64,000 bases of DNA from Euphorbia lathyris (taxonomy: Eukaryota > Streptophyta > Magnoliopsida > Malpighiales > Euphorbiaceae): assembly GCF_963576675.1 (NCBI RefSeq), contig NC_088917.1, positions 33,758,501 to 33,822,500 on the forward strand. The letters run 5' to 3'. Positions 49,141 through 58,830 of the stretch are shown one piece after another. A model generated the notes under the pieces. It made no database searches, was not told where the DNA came from, and was given only the letters and a program-made list of their open reading frames with translations. The translations under genes and the position numbers were made by a program. Positions within the stretch are counted from its first letter, which is position 1. The number at the start of each line of letters is the position of its first letter.

Positions 49141-51034
49141 TCAGTGTAAGCTTCGCATGACTCCGTGAATGTAGCCACCGGTCATTATCAGCGAAACCAG
49201 AGACACCACACCAGCTGGCATTATCTTTTTTGACCTCAAGAAACGAGAGCCCATCACTCCCAACAATACAGAAGATACACCTGGAAATTTGAAAATGGAA
49301 GTACCAAACGTTAGGAGCTTTATATGTTGAGGGTAAAATGAGAGAGCAGCCTCAACTGCAGATAAGATTTGCAGCACACACATAAGGCCTTTGACTAAGA
49401 AAACAGCAACGAATTTTTACAAGGTTTCAGTAAATAGCATATAAAAAAATTTCAGTGACAAAGTTGAAAGTCCATCATCCGAAGTGCTTTGATCAGTCAT
49501 GGTATTTTTAGACATGGAAGAATTGAGAATACATAAATCCATAGATCAAATTATTTCTTGTAATGCATTGCTGCCGCATGCTAATAGATTCCAGGTTCAT
49601 CATTTTTAAACAAGCAGAACTTTAGCCAAAAAATAAACTATTAGAATACAATGGAAAATTTTGATACATACAACACAGCAATAACTAAATTCTAGTCCCA
49701 ACCAGTAGGTGTCAACTATTGTTAAAACTTAAAAGTTATGCTTTGGTCACTTCATATATACAAATAGCATTTAATATTTTATCTTTAGAACTTAATTGCG
49801 TGATAAGATATCACTGTGTAATGAAAGAAATGAAACAAAAAAAATTTGGAAGAAGAAATTTTAGAGAGATAATGCTACTTTGCACAGAAGAATAGTATAT
49901 GCCTAAAATCTCTTACCAAGCCCTATAGACGATGCATATACTGGATTTGTAGGAAGCTGTGTGTGAACATAATACAGTATTGAGGCAGAGAGTCCTCCGG
50001 CCAAAAGTGACTTCTGGCTACCACTCTTCATATAGCCCATGAAACCACCAACTGTACAACCAAATTCATACTAAAATCAAATGAAATACACAAATATTGA
50101 AGATAAGCAGCAACTCATAGTCATATAGACAAGCAGCATCAATACATTAACTCTTAATAGAACTGATGACAGCCTAAAAAACAAGTTATAAAGACCAAAT
50201 TTTCCTCACAATTAAAGGAACTAAGATGTAGTTCTGCTGTACAAGGAAGAATTTCAGACATAAGTGTTCTATTAGAGGTGTTAAAGTTCAAGGCACCTCT
50301 ATCTACTATGATAAAAGCTGAGTAACATATAAATAAGCCCTCAATCCCACCTAGATTGAATAACAATCAAGCATTTCAAGATTATTAAAGGCACTAAAAA
50401 ATGACCTAAAACAGCATATTGCATTACACTTTACCCATAAATCTCCAAATTTAGGCCATTACATTCGAATATCAACCGACTGGAAAGCCATCTGTACATG
50501 AAGAATTTGAACTAAAATAGAAACAAGAAATGGTTAAAGAGATTTACATCCAACAAGAGCAGCATAGCCAAGAGTCAACTTCTGCGACATAGACAATGCC
50601 ATCTTCTTCTTCTCACCACCACTGTCGTCAGATGACCCTCCCTCGCCTTCGTTCTTGGGATCACCACCGCCTCCTCTTCCTCCGCTGTTATCACCACCAC
50701 CACCACCACCACCTTCACCTCCGCCTATATCCCCGTAATAGCCACCACCGCCTCCGCTATCCAGTTGAATCTCGATCCCTTCCGATGACAAATTAACACT
50801 ATCTGTAATGAGCGCAGACTCGATGAAATCCGACGAGACAACCCTAGCAGTGAGTAGCGGCCTCAAATGGTTGCCAGAGGAAACAGCAAATCTCCGATAG
50901 CTACACTTGCCGCTAGAAGATCCCCGAATCCGTACGGTGGATGAGACACTGGCGTTAGTCCGGAAGCCGAACCTGGAAGGCTCTAGAGAAAGAAGCGATG
51001 ACTGTGACACTACACCTACCAACGATTCAGCCAT
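49141..51034 (-). CDS. Plastid FATTY ACID EXPORT-like protein (TMEM14 family), three exons, 253 residues
   Basis: FAX proteins sit in the chloroplast inner envelope and help move free fatty acids out of plastids. Exons on the minus strand are 50548-51034, 49917-50051 and 49141-49280, with GT...AG introns, giving 762 nt including the stop. Residues 1-65 are rich in Ser, Arg and Val with few acids, as in a chloroplast transit peptide. A Gly-rich stretch (about 93-124) and an acidic/polar linker follow. The TMEM14 domain (about 147-253) starts MSQKLTLGYAALVGFGGFMG and has four hydrophobic helices near 153-170, 180-196, 204-222 and 230-246. It ends GGYIHGVMRSLH. The size and the Gly-rich N-terminal extension resemble FAX2. 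The exon 1 end was chosen so that LVG-F-GGFMG is continuous. Confidence 0.88.
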
Positions 51035-51962
51035 TCTTTTCTTGCTTGGTTTTAGCCATTTCTTCCGCTTTTTCTCAGTTTTTTTTCACCGGGCGGACAA
51101 TGTAAAAACCCGGCCCATTAAAACCCAGGGTCGAGTTTCTTAGTAGTATCGCAAATGGGCTACATTTGAGCCGGAAGCAGGCCCATCAAAGTAGGGAGGT
51201 AGGGGACCGGCCGTGAAAACCGGGGAATCAAAGAACAAGGGCAAAAAGTACCTAAGATCCTCCCGTTCTTCCGATTTTAGTGGTTGGACCCTAATCTTTT
51301 ATTTTAACATACCAAACTCCTAATCATTTATTTCTTATCACACTAAGTCCACATATGTCAAATTAGTTTCTAGTGATTATGACTTGTTCATAAATTGGAT
51401 TAGATTGGGTTTGGATTGAGGACAATGAGTTTTAAAAATCTCAGTCCAAAATTAACACAGTTTGCTGTTAATTTAGATGAATTTGGATTTGATTTAAATT
51501 TAAAAACCAAATTTCAAATTGAAGCCAAATAAATCCACCTAAAACAACATATTCTTTCAATAAAAAGAATTATAATTTATACTTCAATATAAATATTTTA
51601 TATGAAAATATAATTACTTTTATAAATTTCAAGTCTGCTCTGAAAATTGATAAGCTTTAGTGACCTCATAATAATTTTCCTTGTCCACACCAAATCCATT
51701 AGACATGTCTCGGAGAACTAGATAAATACTCATATCCACAAATATATTTTTGTAAATATCTAATTCAGTTAAAACAAAGTTGTTCATTTTATATACATCT
51801 AAAATTATAAATTCTTACAAAAGTTTTATAATTTTATATCGATATTATACCTATAGAGAAAATGTTTTTGAACAGTTAAAAACCCAAATTTTGACATAGG
51901 GGAAATAAATAACTAAATTTTATGTTAAAGCTAAATAATCAAAAGTTTAATATGTTAAAATA

Positions 51963-52775
51963 AGGCATAAAGCCCATTTGGCCGCCTAAACTATAGGCTG
52001 AAAATCAATTAACCCCTCATTCTATACAATCAGCAATAAGGTCCTCAAACTTTGCAAAACTCACCAATCAAGCCCAAATTAACATTATTAACTCCAACTC
52101 TCTCTATCATCATTCCCTAGTTCATATGGCCATGACTCTTGATCCTGAATACTTGAGTATCTGCTCACAACCACATTTCTTCCATGTCATTACTTTCAAG
52201 AAGAGTATTGGGTAAGACTGTAAATTCTACATTCCCTTTCTGAAAGTTGAATGTTTATATCTATGACAAAAATCTTGTGAATGATTTTACTTTAGTTTCA
52301 ATTCGTCCAGTTTTATACAACCTATTGAATTATTATTTAACTGAAATTCTAGAACCATGTGTTAAACATGTAATCTACTTGGATTATGATGAAATAACGG
52401 TTAGTGACATTCAAAAGCTACGGAAGATTTTCAATAATTGGATAAAAACTATAGCAACAATAAAGTATTGTCCAGCAAACTTCATCAAATATTTCACAGA
52501 AAAATTTTGGTGAGAGAGAGAGAATTTTCAAGGGTCTTTGAAATTGAAGGGAACAATGATTGTTACTTCAACATTGGTGTGATGATTATAGAGTTGGAGA
52601 GATGAAGAGTAAACAGATGAGAATGTAGAAGGAAAGGAGGAGTTAATCCAATTTGTTGATTTGTCCTTGATTGGTGAGTTTTACAAAGGTTGAGGACCTT
52701 ATTGCTGATTTTGGTAGATTGGGGGGCTAATTGATTTTGGTCCTATAGTTTAGGGGTCAAATGGGCTTTATGCCT
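51963..52775 (+). mobile_element. Pack-type TIR element with captured glycosyltransferase fragment
   Basis: The left end is AGGCATAAAGCCCATTTGGC and the right end is the inverse of AGGCATAAAGCCCATTTGAC. Inverted arms run about 115 bp, through GCAATAAGGTCCTCAA and AAACTCACCAATCAAG. A 7-bp direct repeat taaaata flanks it (51956-51962 and 52776-52782); the family is uncertain because 7 bp fits neither hAT (8) nor Mutator (9) exactly. There is no transposase. The interior carries a fragment of a host GT8 gene. Confidence 0.75.
52124..52625 (+). pseudogene. Captured fragment of a GATL (galacturonosyltransferase-like, GT8) gene
   Basis: The pieces in order are HMAMTLDPEYL (52124), HFFHVI, TFPF then NVYIYDKNLV, then SIRPVLYNLLNYYLTEILEP, CVKHVIYLDYDEITVSDIQK and YCPANFIKYFTEKFW. 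After a gap comes DCYFNIGVMIIELER. This is the order of GATL proteins, which are Golgi GT8 glycosyltransferases linked to pectin and xylan synthesis. The catalytic D-x-D motif, normally LDSD, reads LDYD here, so its first Asp and last Asp remain but its surroundings are changed. Frame changes at about 52160 and 52245, a TGA in front of the DKN segment and deletions show it is a non-functional capture. It is intronless in this piece. Confidence 0.75.
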
Positions 52776-52859
52776 TAAAATAAAATGTAAGAGGTTGAAT
52801 CCACTAAAATTAGAAAGATAGGGGTCTAAAGATGAATTTTGGCATGAAAGATTAAGAAG

Positions 52860-53722
52860 GGAAGAAAATGGCATTGGTTGGCATCGAGATCTCTGCAGCA
52901 GAACACAAGAAAAGAGATCGTAATTAACGGCTTTTTTGTCTTTAGAATAGAGATTAATTAAATTAGTAGCAATTTAAATGAAATTGGTTTGGCTAAGGTA
53001 AGGAATCAAATCTGGGCATTGACTTGTATACAATACACTAAACCCAAAGGCACAGACAGAGAGGAAGAGATTCCTCAACGAGGAGCCATTTTCCATTTTC
53101 CATTTTCCATTTCCAAAAGAAAAAGAGAGAGAAAGAGAGAAAGAAAGAGCTTTTCTTTCTTTTAATTTTTCTTTTTTCTCCTCTTTATCTTTACAAAGGT
53201 CAGCTGCAGCATCAGCATCATCTCCCTCCTTTGACATAGAATTGGTTTGCTTTTCTTTTACTCTATCACTCACTCACTGGCTGGCTACGTGTGTGTGTGT
53301 TTGTGCGTCTTCTCCCTTTCTTTTGTGGCTTAAAGTGCAAAACCCACATGTGCAACTGCAAACCCTAACTCTCTTTCTCTCTCTCTCTCTACTACCTAGT
53401 TAGACTTTGTTTGGATCTTAGTTAAAGTCCAACCCGAATCCAATGTTTTAATCACTCTTTATTTACATTCTTCAGTCAACTTCTCTCGTGTGCTTCACTT
53501 CACTTCTCTTCTCTTCTTCTTCTTCCTCCTCTCCAATTGAGGAACCTTCCTACTCCCCTTCCTTCCTCCTTGCTTTGCTTTTTTCTCTTTTTGTTGGATT
53601 TGTCATTGTCTCTTCTCTTTATATTCCATTAAGACCCACCACTCCACTACTTACTTACCCTTGCTGCTTCTTTCAGTATCAATTTCTGTCTTCATCTTCT
53701 TCACTTTGCTCTTTGCTATCAG
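52860..53722. other. Upstream region and probable leader exon of the F-box gene
   Basis: ATTTTCC repeats four times at about 53087-53115, followed by a GAAAGAGA tract and a CT tract (53370-53395). Pyrimidine-rich sequence continues to 53722 and gives artefactual open frames such as 53488-53754. The transcription start is probably in 53400-53650. Confidence 0.35.
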
Positions 53723-54392
53723 GTACATTTTCAAGTTTCCTTCTCTCTGTTTGATCTTTTCTTTTGTCTTCTTTCTTAATGTGGGGGGTATCTGTTGTCT
53801 TCATCTTACTTGTATGTATTATTGGCTCAATTGATTTGATTCTGTGACTTCTAGTGATTATTAATTGCACTAATTTATTGATTATCTGTTTAATGCTTTG
53901 TTTCTATGTGATAGAGTAGAGAAGAATCTGAACCTAAAATTGGAATCTTAGTGGGTAAAATGCCCTTTGTGTTATCATTCATGTAATTTACTCCTTTTCT
54001 TTTTGGTGTTGATGCCAATTTCTTCTTTGCTTTGCTCCAAAACAAAAGTTCTTTTATTGATCCCCTTTTACCCCTTTTCTTCTCTTTTTCATCTTTGTTT
54101 AGCTAAGATGCCTCTCTACTGCATTCTTGTCAATTTCCTCACTTTTATTCCTCTCTTTTAAGATATTCGCATATATTGGTTAAAAGAATTTTCTTTTTGA
54201 GCCTTGTGTCTTCAATTTCTTGCTAGGGTTTCAAGACTTATTTTGGGTTCTAAAGTCCTCATCTAGTCTTTAGTTTACTCCTAGCTATGAGTTTTAAAGT
54301 ATTGTGACTTTGTTTATTATCAGATAGTAAAACCTTCTTTTAATTTCTGGTATTGTGTTCACCAACATCTCTGTTGTTACTTGTTGTTACAG
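53723..54392 (+). other. Probable 5' UTR intron of the F-box gene
   Basis: CTATCAG|GTACATTTTC at 53722/53723 is a plausible donor and TTGTTGTTACAG at 54381-54392 a plausible acceptor, with U-rich sequence between. The F-box ATG lies 25 bp after the acceptor. This is inference from splice-like sites only. Confidence 0.4.
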
Positions 54393-54416
54393 TTTGATAT
54401 TTTCAAGTTCTAATCT

Positions 54417-55652
54417 ATGGAGCGAAACGATTCCTGGGCTTCAGTTCCAAGCCGGAAGAGAAAGATGCAAGAAGAAGGTGAGGGTGTGATGAACTTTGCG
54501 TTGGATGAGTTCAATCAAGACATCCTTGAAAGGGTTCTTTCCTGGCTGCCCACTTCCACTTTCTTTCGCCTTAAGTCAGTGTGCAAGAGATGGAAATCAG
54601 TAGCAGATTCTTCAAGTTTCAAGCTTGCCTGCTCCGAGATACCTGTACGAGATCCATGGTTTTTCATGGTTAATCCAAACATTAACAAATGGACTATCTT
54701 TGACTCAGCTGAAAGAAGTTGGAAGAAACTCAATCATCCACCTCTCCTCCAGCAAAGCTCCATGTGTGATTCCATGCCTGTGGCAGCTTCTGGTGGCTTA
54801 GTCTGCTTCCGGAATGAAAAAGGCGACTTAATTGTATGCAATCCTGTCACAGGATCCACTCGCGAACTCCCTCCAGCTAATCTTCCTGACAATCAACCTC
54901 TTCTTGTCATTGCTATGAATACTTGTCCCAGAACACAGCTTTCTTATGAGCTTGTTTTGGTCTTTGGTGACCTACCAAAACTTTCGTGCAAAATATATGA
55001 TTCAAATACCAATTGCTGGGAGGAGGAGATTTCACTGAAAAGAGAAGTTGACAACAAATCTCAGGAATTCGACTCGAATGATGACAATGCTGTGTACTTC
55101 CTCAGTAAGGGCGGAAATGTTGTAGCAACAGACATGCAAAGAAGCCCATCTAAGCAATACTCATCGGTTATGACTGTTAAAGATGGAGAGGAAATTGCTT
55201 ATTTCCTTAGCTCATCAGGTACAATTGTCGGCTGCAATCTGACTCGCAGGAGCTTCTTCGAGTATCCGAGGCTATTGCCAGGGTTTTATGAATACTCTGT
55301 TGATCTGGTTGAGTGTAGAGGCGAAATGCTGGTTGTTTTGCTATCAGAATTTTTTGGAAGTGCAAGTCTTAGAGTGTGGAGATTCAACGAGGATCTCCGA
55401 TCGTGGCAGCAGATTGCAGCAATGCCTCCAGCAATGTCACATGAATTCTATGGGAAGAAGGTGGACATAAACTGTGTTGGAGCTGGTGAGCAGATATTTC
55501 TTTGTTTGAACTCTACAGAGCTTTTCAGTTACGTAATGTGTGATTTGAGGACTAATAGTTGGGTTGAATTGCCAAAGTATTGTATGAATGGTGAAGCTGC
55601 AGAGTTCATGTCTGCCTTCTCATTTGAGCCAAGGATTGAAGCTTCTGTCTAA
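54417..55652 (+). CDS. F-box protein with C-terminal kelch-like beta-propeller, 411 residues
   Basis: F-box proteins are the substrate-binding subunits of SCF ubiquitin ligases, docking on SKP1/ASK through the F-box. Here the F-box covers about residues 28-72 (DEFNQDILERVLSWLP, then FFRLKSVCKRWKSVADS). The rest (80-411) has features of the plant F-box/kelch group: DPWFFM, a GGLVCFRN strand followed by IVCNPVTGSTRELP, and a final SFEPRIE. This pattern is shared with the HAWAIIAN SKIRT/At5g15710-like class. I cannot assign an orthologue. The N-terminus has a short basic patch, SRKRK (12-16). The single-exon ORF is intact with no neighbours in its direction. Its substrate cannot be told from sequence. 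Confidence 0.88.
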   Translation: MERNDSWASVPSRKRKMQEEGEGVMNFALDEFNQDILERVLSWLPTSTFFRLKSVCKRWKSVADSSSFKLACSEIPVRDPWFFMVNPNINKWTIFDSAERSWKKLNHPPLLQQSSMCDSMPVAASGGLVCFRNEKGDLIVCNPVTGSTRELPPANLPDNQPLLVIAMNTCPRTQLSYELVLVFGDLPKLSCKIYDSNTNCWEEEISLKREVDNKSQEFDSNDDNAVYFLSKGGNVVATDMQRSPSKQYSSVMTVKDGEEIAYFLSSSGTIVGCNLTRRSFFEYPRLLPGFYEYSVDLVECRGEMLVVLLSEFFGSASLRVWRFNEDLRSWQQIAAMPPAMSHEFYGKKVDINCVGAGEQIFLCLNSTELFSYVMCDLRTNSWVELPKYCMNGEAAEFMSAFSFEPRIEASV

Positions 55653-55659
55653 GAAAAAC

Positions 55660-56220
55660 ATAATTTCATTTTACAGATGATGAAAGAGTTAAATAATTGT
55701 AATTGTTACTTGTGATTTTATTTTCATATTTTTTTCTGGGTTTTACTGACAAATTTATCATCCTTAATTGTTGTATTTTTCTTATATTTTTTTATTTGGT
55801 AGATTACTTTGGCAAATTAGCCAATAGAGATTGTGATGAAATTGATAATGGAAATATGTTTTGATTTGTTGAATACAGCTTGATTTTGGTCATTGACAGT
55901 GAGATATGATTGCCAAATTAGTAGTCCAATTTCTAGAAACTTTATGTCAATTATTAATTGTCATTACTACTCAGGTCAATTGACCAAACCTTTGATTGAA
56001 CCTTTCTTGATTACAACCTTTGATCAACGTTGATTCAACTTTCAAGTGTCAAATATGTTGGTTGAGGGTAATAATGAGTAAGAGTAAAAGAATGCCTAAA
56101 AAAAAAAAAAAACATTTTGAAGCCCGATATTTCATTCATTTTTTTTTTGTTTATACAGCGTTATTCTTCATATGTATTCAAAATTTCTATTTTTAACCAT
56201 TCGAAAGATGTGATGTTAGG
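55660..56220. other. 3' region of the F-box gene; no gene seen
   Basis: AT-rich sequence with an A run at about 56098-56113 and a T run at about 56140. Nothing else could be supported. Confidence 0.3.
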
Positions 56221-56224
56221 AAAA

Positions 56225-57559
56225 CGGTAAAAAAACTCTAAAGTGATATGAAGATTTATTTTTCTCGGTAAGATGGTTGATTTTCTTCATCAGAACTTCA
56301 ACATTCTCATCTAAACGAGAACTTCTTCCAAAAGACAGCAAGTTTATCATCCTCTATTTCATCACATATTTTATTCAGCACTTCGATCTTTTTATTATAT
56401 TTCTTCATTAAAGAATAAAGATCACAGAGAGCATTTATCATTTTCTCTTTATGTTCAGAAGAGAGACTTACCTCAATACTCTGATCTGACTCCTTGCCTT
56501 CAGCAACATTAGATGACTCAGCTTTCTCAGAAGCTCTGGGCTCGTCTGTCTCTAGTGTCATGAAACATATGTTTGCAACATAAGAGGCTTCAATCTCGGA
56601 GGATGAGGATTCCTCACTGTCACTCCATGTGGCTGCCATAGCTTTCTTGTCATGTCTATTCTCTTTCTTTAAGTTTGGGCAATTTGACTTTATGTGCCCC
56701 GGTTGATGATATTCGAAGCAAGTGATAGGTTTGCTTGGTTCCTTCTTGAACTTATTATCAATGTATTCCTTCTTGGGTCTGTCAGACCTTCTGAATGTCT
56801 TCTTGTTATATATGTCATTCTTCTTGGACATTCTTTTCATCTTCCGAGTGAACATCACCATTTCTTCATAGTCTGTTGAGTCAACTTTTAGTACGATGGA
56901 CTTCTGCTTATTATCTTCTGACTTTTCTTTCACCTCAAACTTCTTCATAAAGATCTCGTGAGTGAGAAGAGATCCTATGCGTTCATCGTATTTGTAGGTA
57001 TTCAGGTCTTGAGCTTCTTCAATACCGTTTTCGTGGCTTGTCAGCTTTTTGGGAGGCTTCTAAGGATTTTCTTCACTTGTTCCTCTTCTGAGAAAACCTT
57101 TCCCAGTCGTTTGAGCTCCTTGATGATATTGGTGAATTTGACATTCATGTCTAAGATGCCTTCACTCTCTTGCATTTTAAACAGCTCGTACACCCTCATG
57201 TTCTAGTTAATCTTGGATTCTTTCACTTTGCTGGTTTCTTCATATGTAACCTCCAGCTTATTCCAGATCTCTCGTGCTGACTCGCATTCTGAGATTTTAT
57301 TATACTCTATAGCATCTAACGGACAATGAAGCATGTCTATAACCGAAATGTTAGTTTGAAGTTTTTTAAGATCTTCATCGGTCCATTTGTCCTCTAGCCA
57401 TGCACTCATACTTTGAGCTTGGATGAAATTCTCCATTTTGTTCTTCTAGAATGTATAATTTGATCTAAAGAACAGAGGGGGTCTGGTAATAGACAACCCT
57501 TCTAGGAGGATCTATTTGGTCTCATTACCAGGAAGGTGACATGTGTTGTTGATAGCCAT
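56225..57559 (-). pseudogene. Copia gag fragment of the third Sirevirus-like element
   Basis: The ATG is at 57559. An Arg-Pro-Pro-Leu-Phe segment precedes FQAQSMSAWL-type Gag sequence, with several stops and frame changes before the clean 213-codon frame 56948-56307. The zinc knuckle reads CFEYHQPGHIKSNC: the second Cys is Tyr, so it should not bind zinc normally. After the knuckle the acidic region and a coiled-coil-like part continue to about 56225. Confidence 0.8.
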
Positions 57560-57622
57560 TTAGGGGATCTTTAACTCAAGATGGTTATATATTTAAAATA
57601 AAGCACTAGCTCTGATACCACT

Positions 57623-58830
57623 TGTTGGTCCCTAATAAGGCGAATTAGTTCTAAGGGGGTGTGAATAGAACTATTTGAATAATTTACGCCTTTAAGCAAT
57701 TCCTAACTCAGATGATGACTCTTTATCGGAGGTTCTAAAGATATGAAATGTATGCACAATTTAAAAGTGTTTAGAGTGTTAATGTGTGAGATAAAGTTCA
57801 TAACATAAAATAATTCAGTAGAAGTAAAAAGCAGTAGAAGGGAAAGAAATACTCAGCAGGATTTATACTAGTTCGGCCTCTTGCCTACGTCCAGTCCTCA
57901 AGATACCTTCTCCTGAGCTTTAATCCACTAAAGATCTCTTTCAGAGGTAGAGAACACAACCTTTTACAGAATAGTCTAAGTATGAATGAAGTACCTTCCT
58001 TCACTCAATACTTAACTAATTCACTCATTGCTACTTATGATTGAAGTAGCAAATCCCTACTGATTACAATCGAAAGATTACATTTTCTTCAGATAGAAAA
58101 TGTATCGAACTAATCTCTCTCTAACAATTACATAGATATAAACTTGATTTGTATCTTACACTTTGCTCTATTTTTCACGATTTGTAATATATCTCGTATA
58201 TAGCTTTATGCACTTGAATTGGTCTACTTGACTTTGTTCTTGAGCTTTGCTTATATAAGCAGAGATTCAAACTAGCCGTTTGAATCCAAAAGACATCCCT
58301 TGAGAAGAAACTTCCTCTGTTCTTCTCTGGGATTTTTGGTTTTTCTGTCACATTGCCAAATAAGGAAACTAGCCGTTTGAGACTCAGAAGACTATTGACC
58401 GTTTAGGAGCTTCATCTGATGATCTTCTCTAGTTTCTGATCTTGTAGGCTGGAGCGTTTCCAATTTGCTGTATATCAAGAGAGATGAGTTGTTGTTGCAA
58501 AGATGATTGTTTTCTATGTTTTACCAGAATGGGCAAGCCTTGAGGAAGATGATGATATTGTCATCTTCTGAATTCAGACCAGGATTTGCTTTTGGTTCTA
58601 GGCTTGGGCTCAGCTTCTGATTGGGCCTTTATTTTGCTAAATGCCTTTTTGCTGATTTCTTTTATTTGACTCAGAAGCATCCAACAACTTTAATTAATTT
58701 ATCAACACTTAACAAACTTGTTAGTACATAAAGCAGTTATATAATTCTGAATTTTAATATAATTAAGGGATCTAATTCCTCAATGTAATTTTTGTCATAA
58801 TAAAAACTTCATCAAAATTGGGTTTCAACA
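57623..58830 (-). repeat. 5' LTR of the truncated third Sirevirus-like element
   Basis: On the plus strand TGTTGGTCCC ... GGTTTCAACA. A TATA-like CTTATATAAGC lies at about 58249-58259. No partner LTR is present in the window. Confidence 0.8.

Larger units (their letters stand above)
51239..52845. mobile_element. Probable old MITE surrounding the GATL-capturing element
   Basis: The left arm (about 51239-51305) contains GATTTTAGTGGTTGGACC, then TTTTATTTTAACA. The inverse of the right arm (about 52783-52845) reads AATTTTAGTGGATTCAACC, then ATTTTATTTTAAGG. About 60 bp align with moderate identity. Ends are roughly GGGCAAAAAGT and the inverse of ATGCCAAAATT. No clear target duplication was found. 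The element at 51963-52775 lies inside its right arm. Confidence 0.45.
56225..58830 (-). mobile_element. Truncated third Sirevirus-like copia element (5' LTR plus gag)
   Basis: On the minus strand a 1208-bp LTR (57623-58830) is followed by a PBS (TGGTATCAGAG, 57612-57622) and gag. Everything 3' of gag, including pol and the second LTR, is missing. The left limit, at about 56225, is where gag-like coding sequence ends. The LTR starts and ends with the same words as elements 1 and 2 (TGTTG...CAACA) but is shorter and more diverged, so it is a separate lineage. Its right end abuts a gypsy RT sequence, into which it probably inserted before the deletion. Confidence 0.82.

Noticed and set aside
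53488..53754. 88-codon Ser/Phe-rich frame upstream of the F-box gene
   Set aside because: Pyrimidine-rich leader sequence; overlaps the inferred 5' UTR donor site and has no domain.
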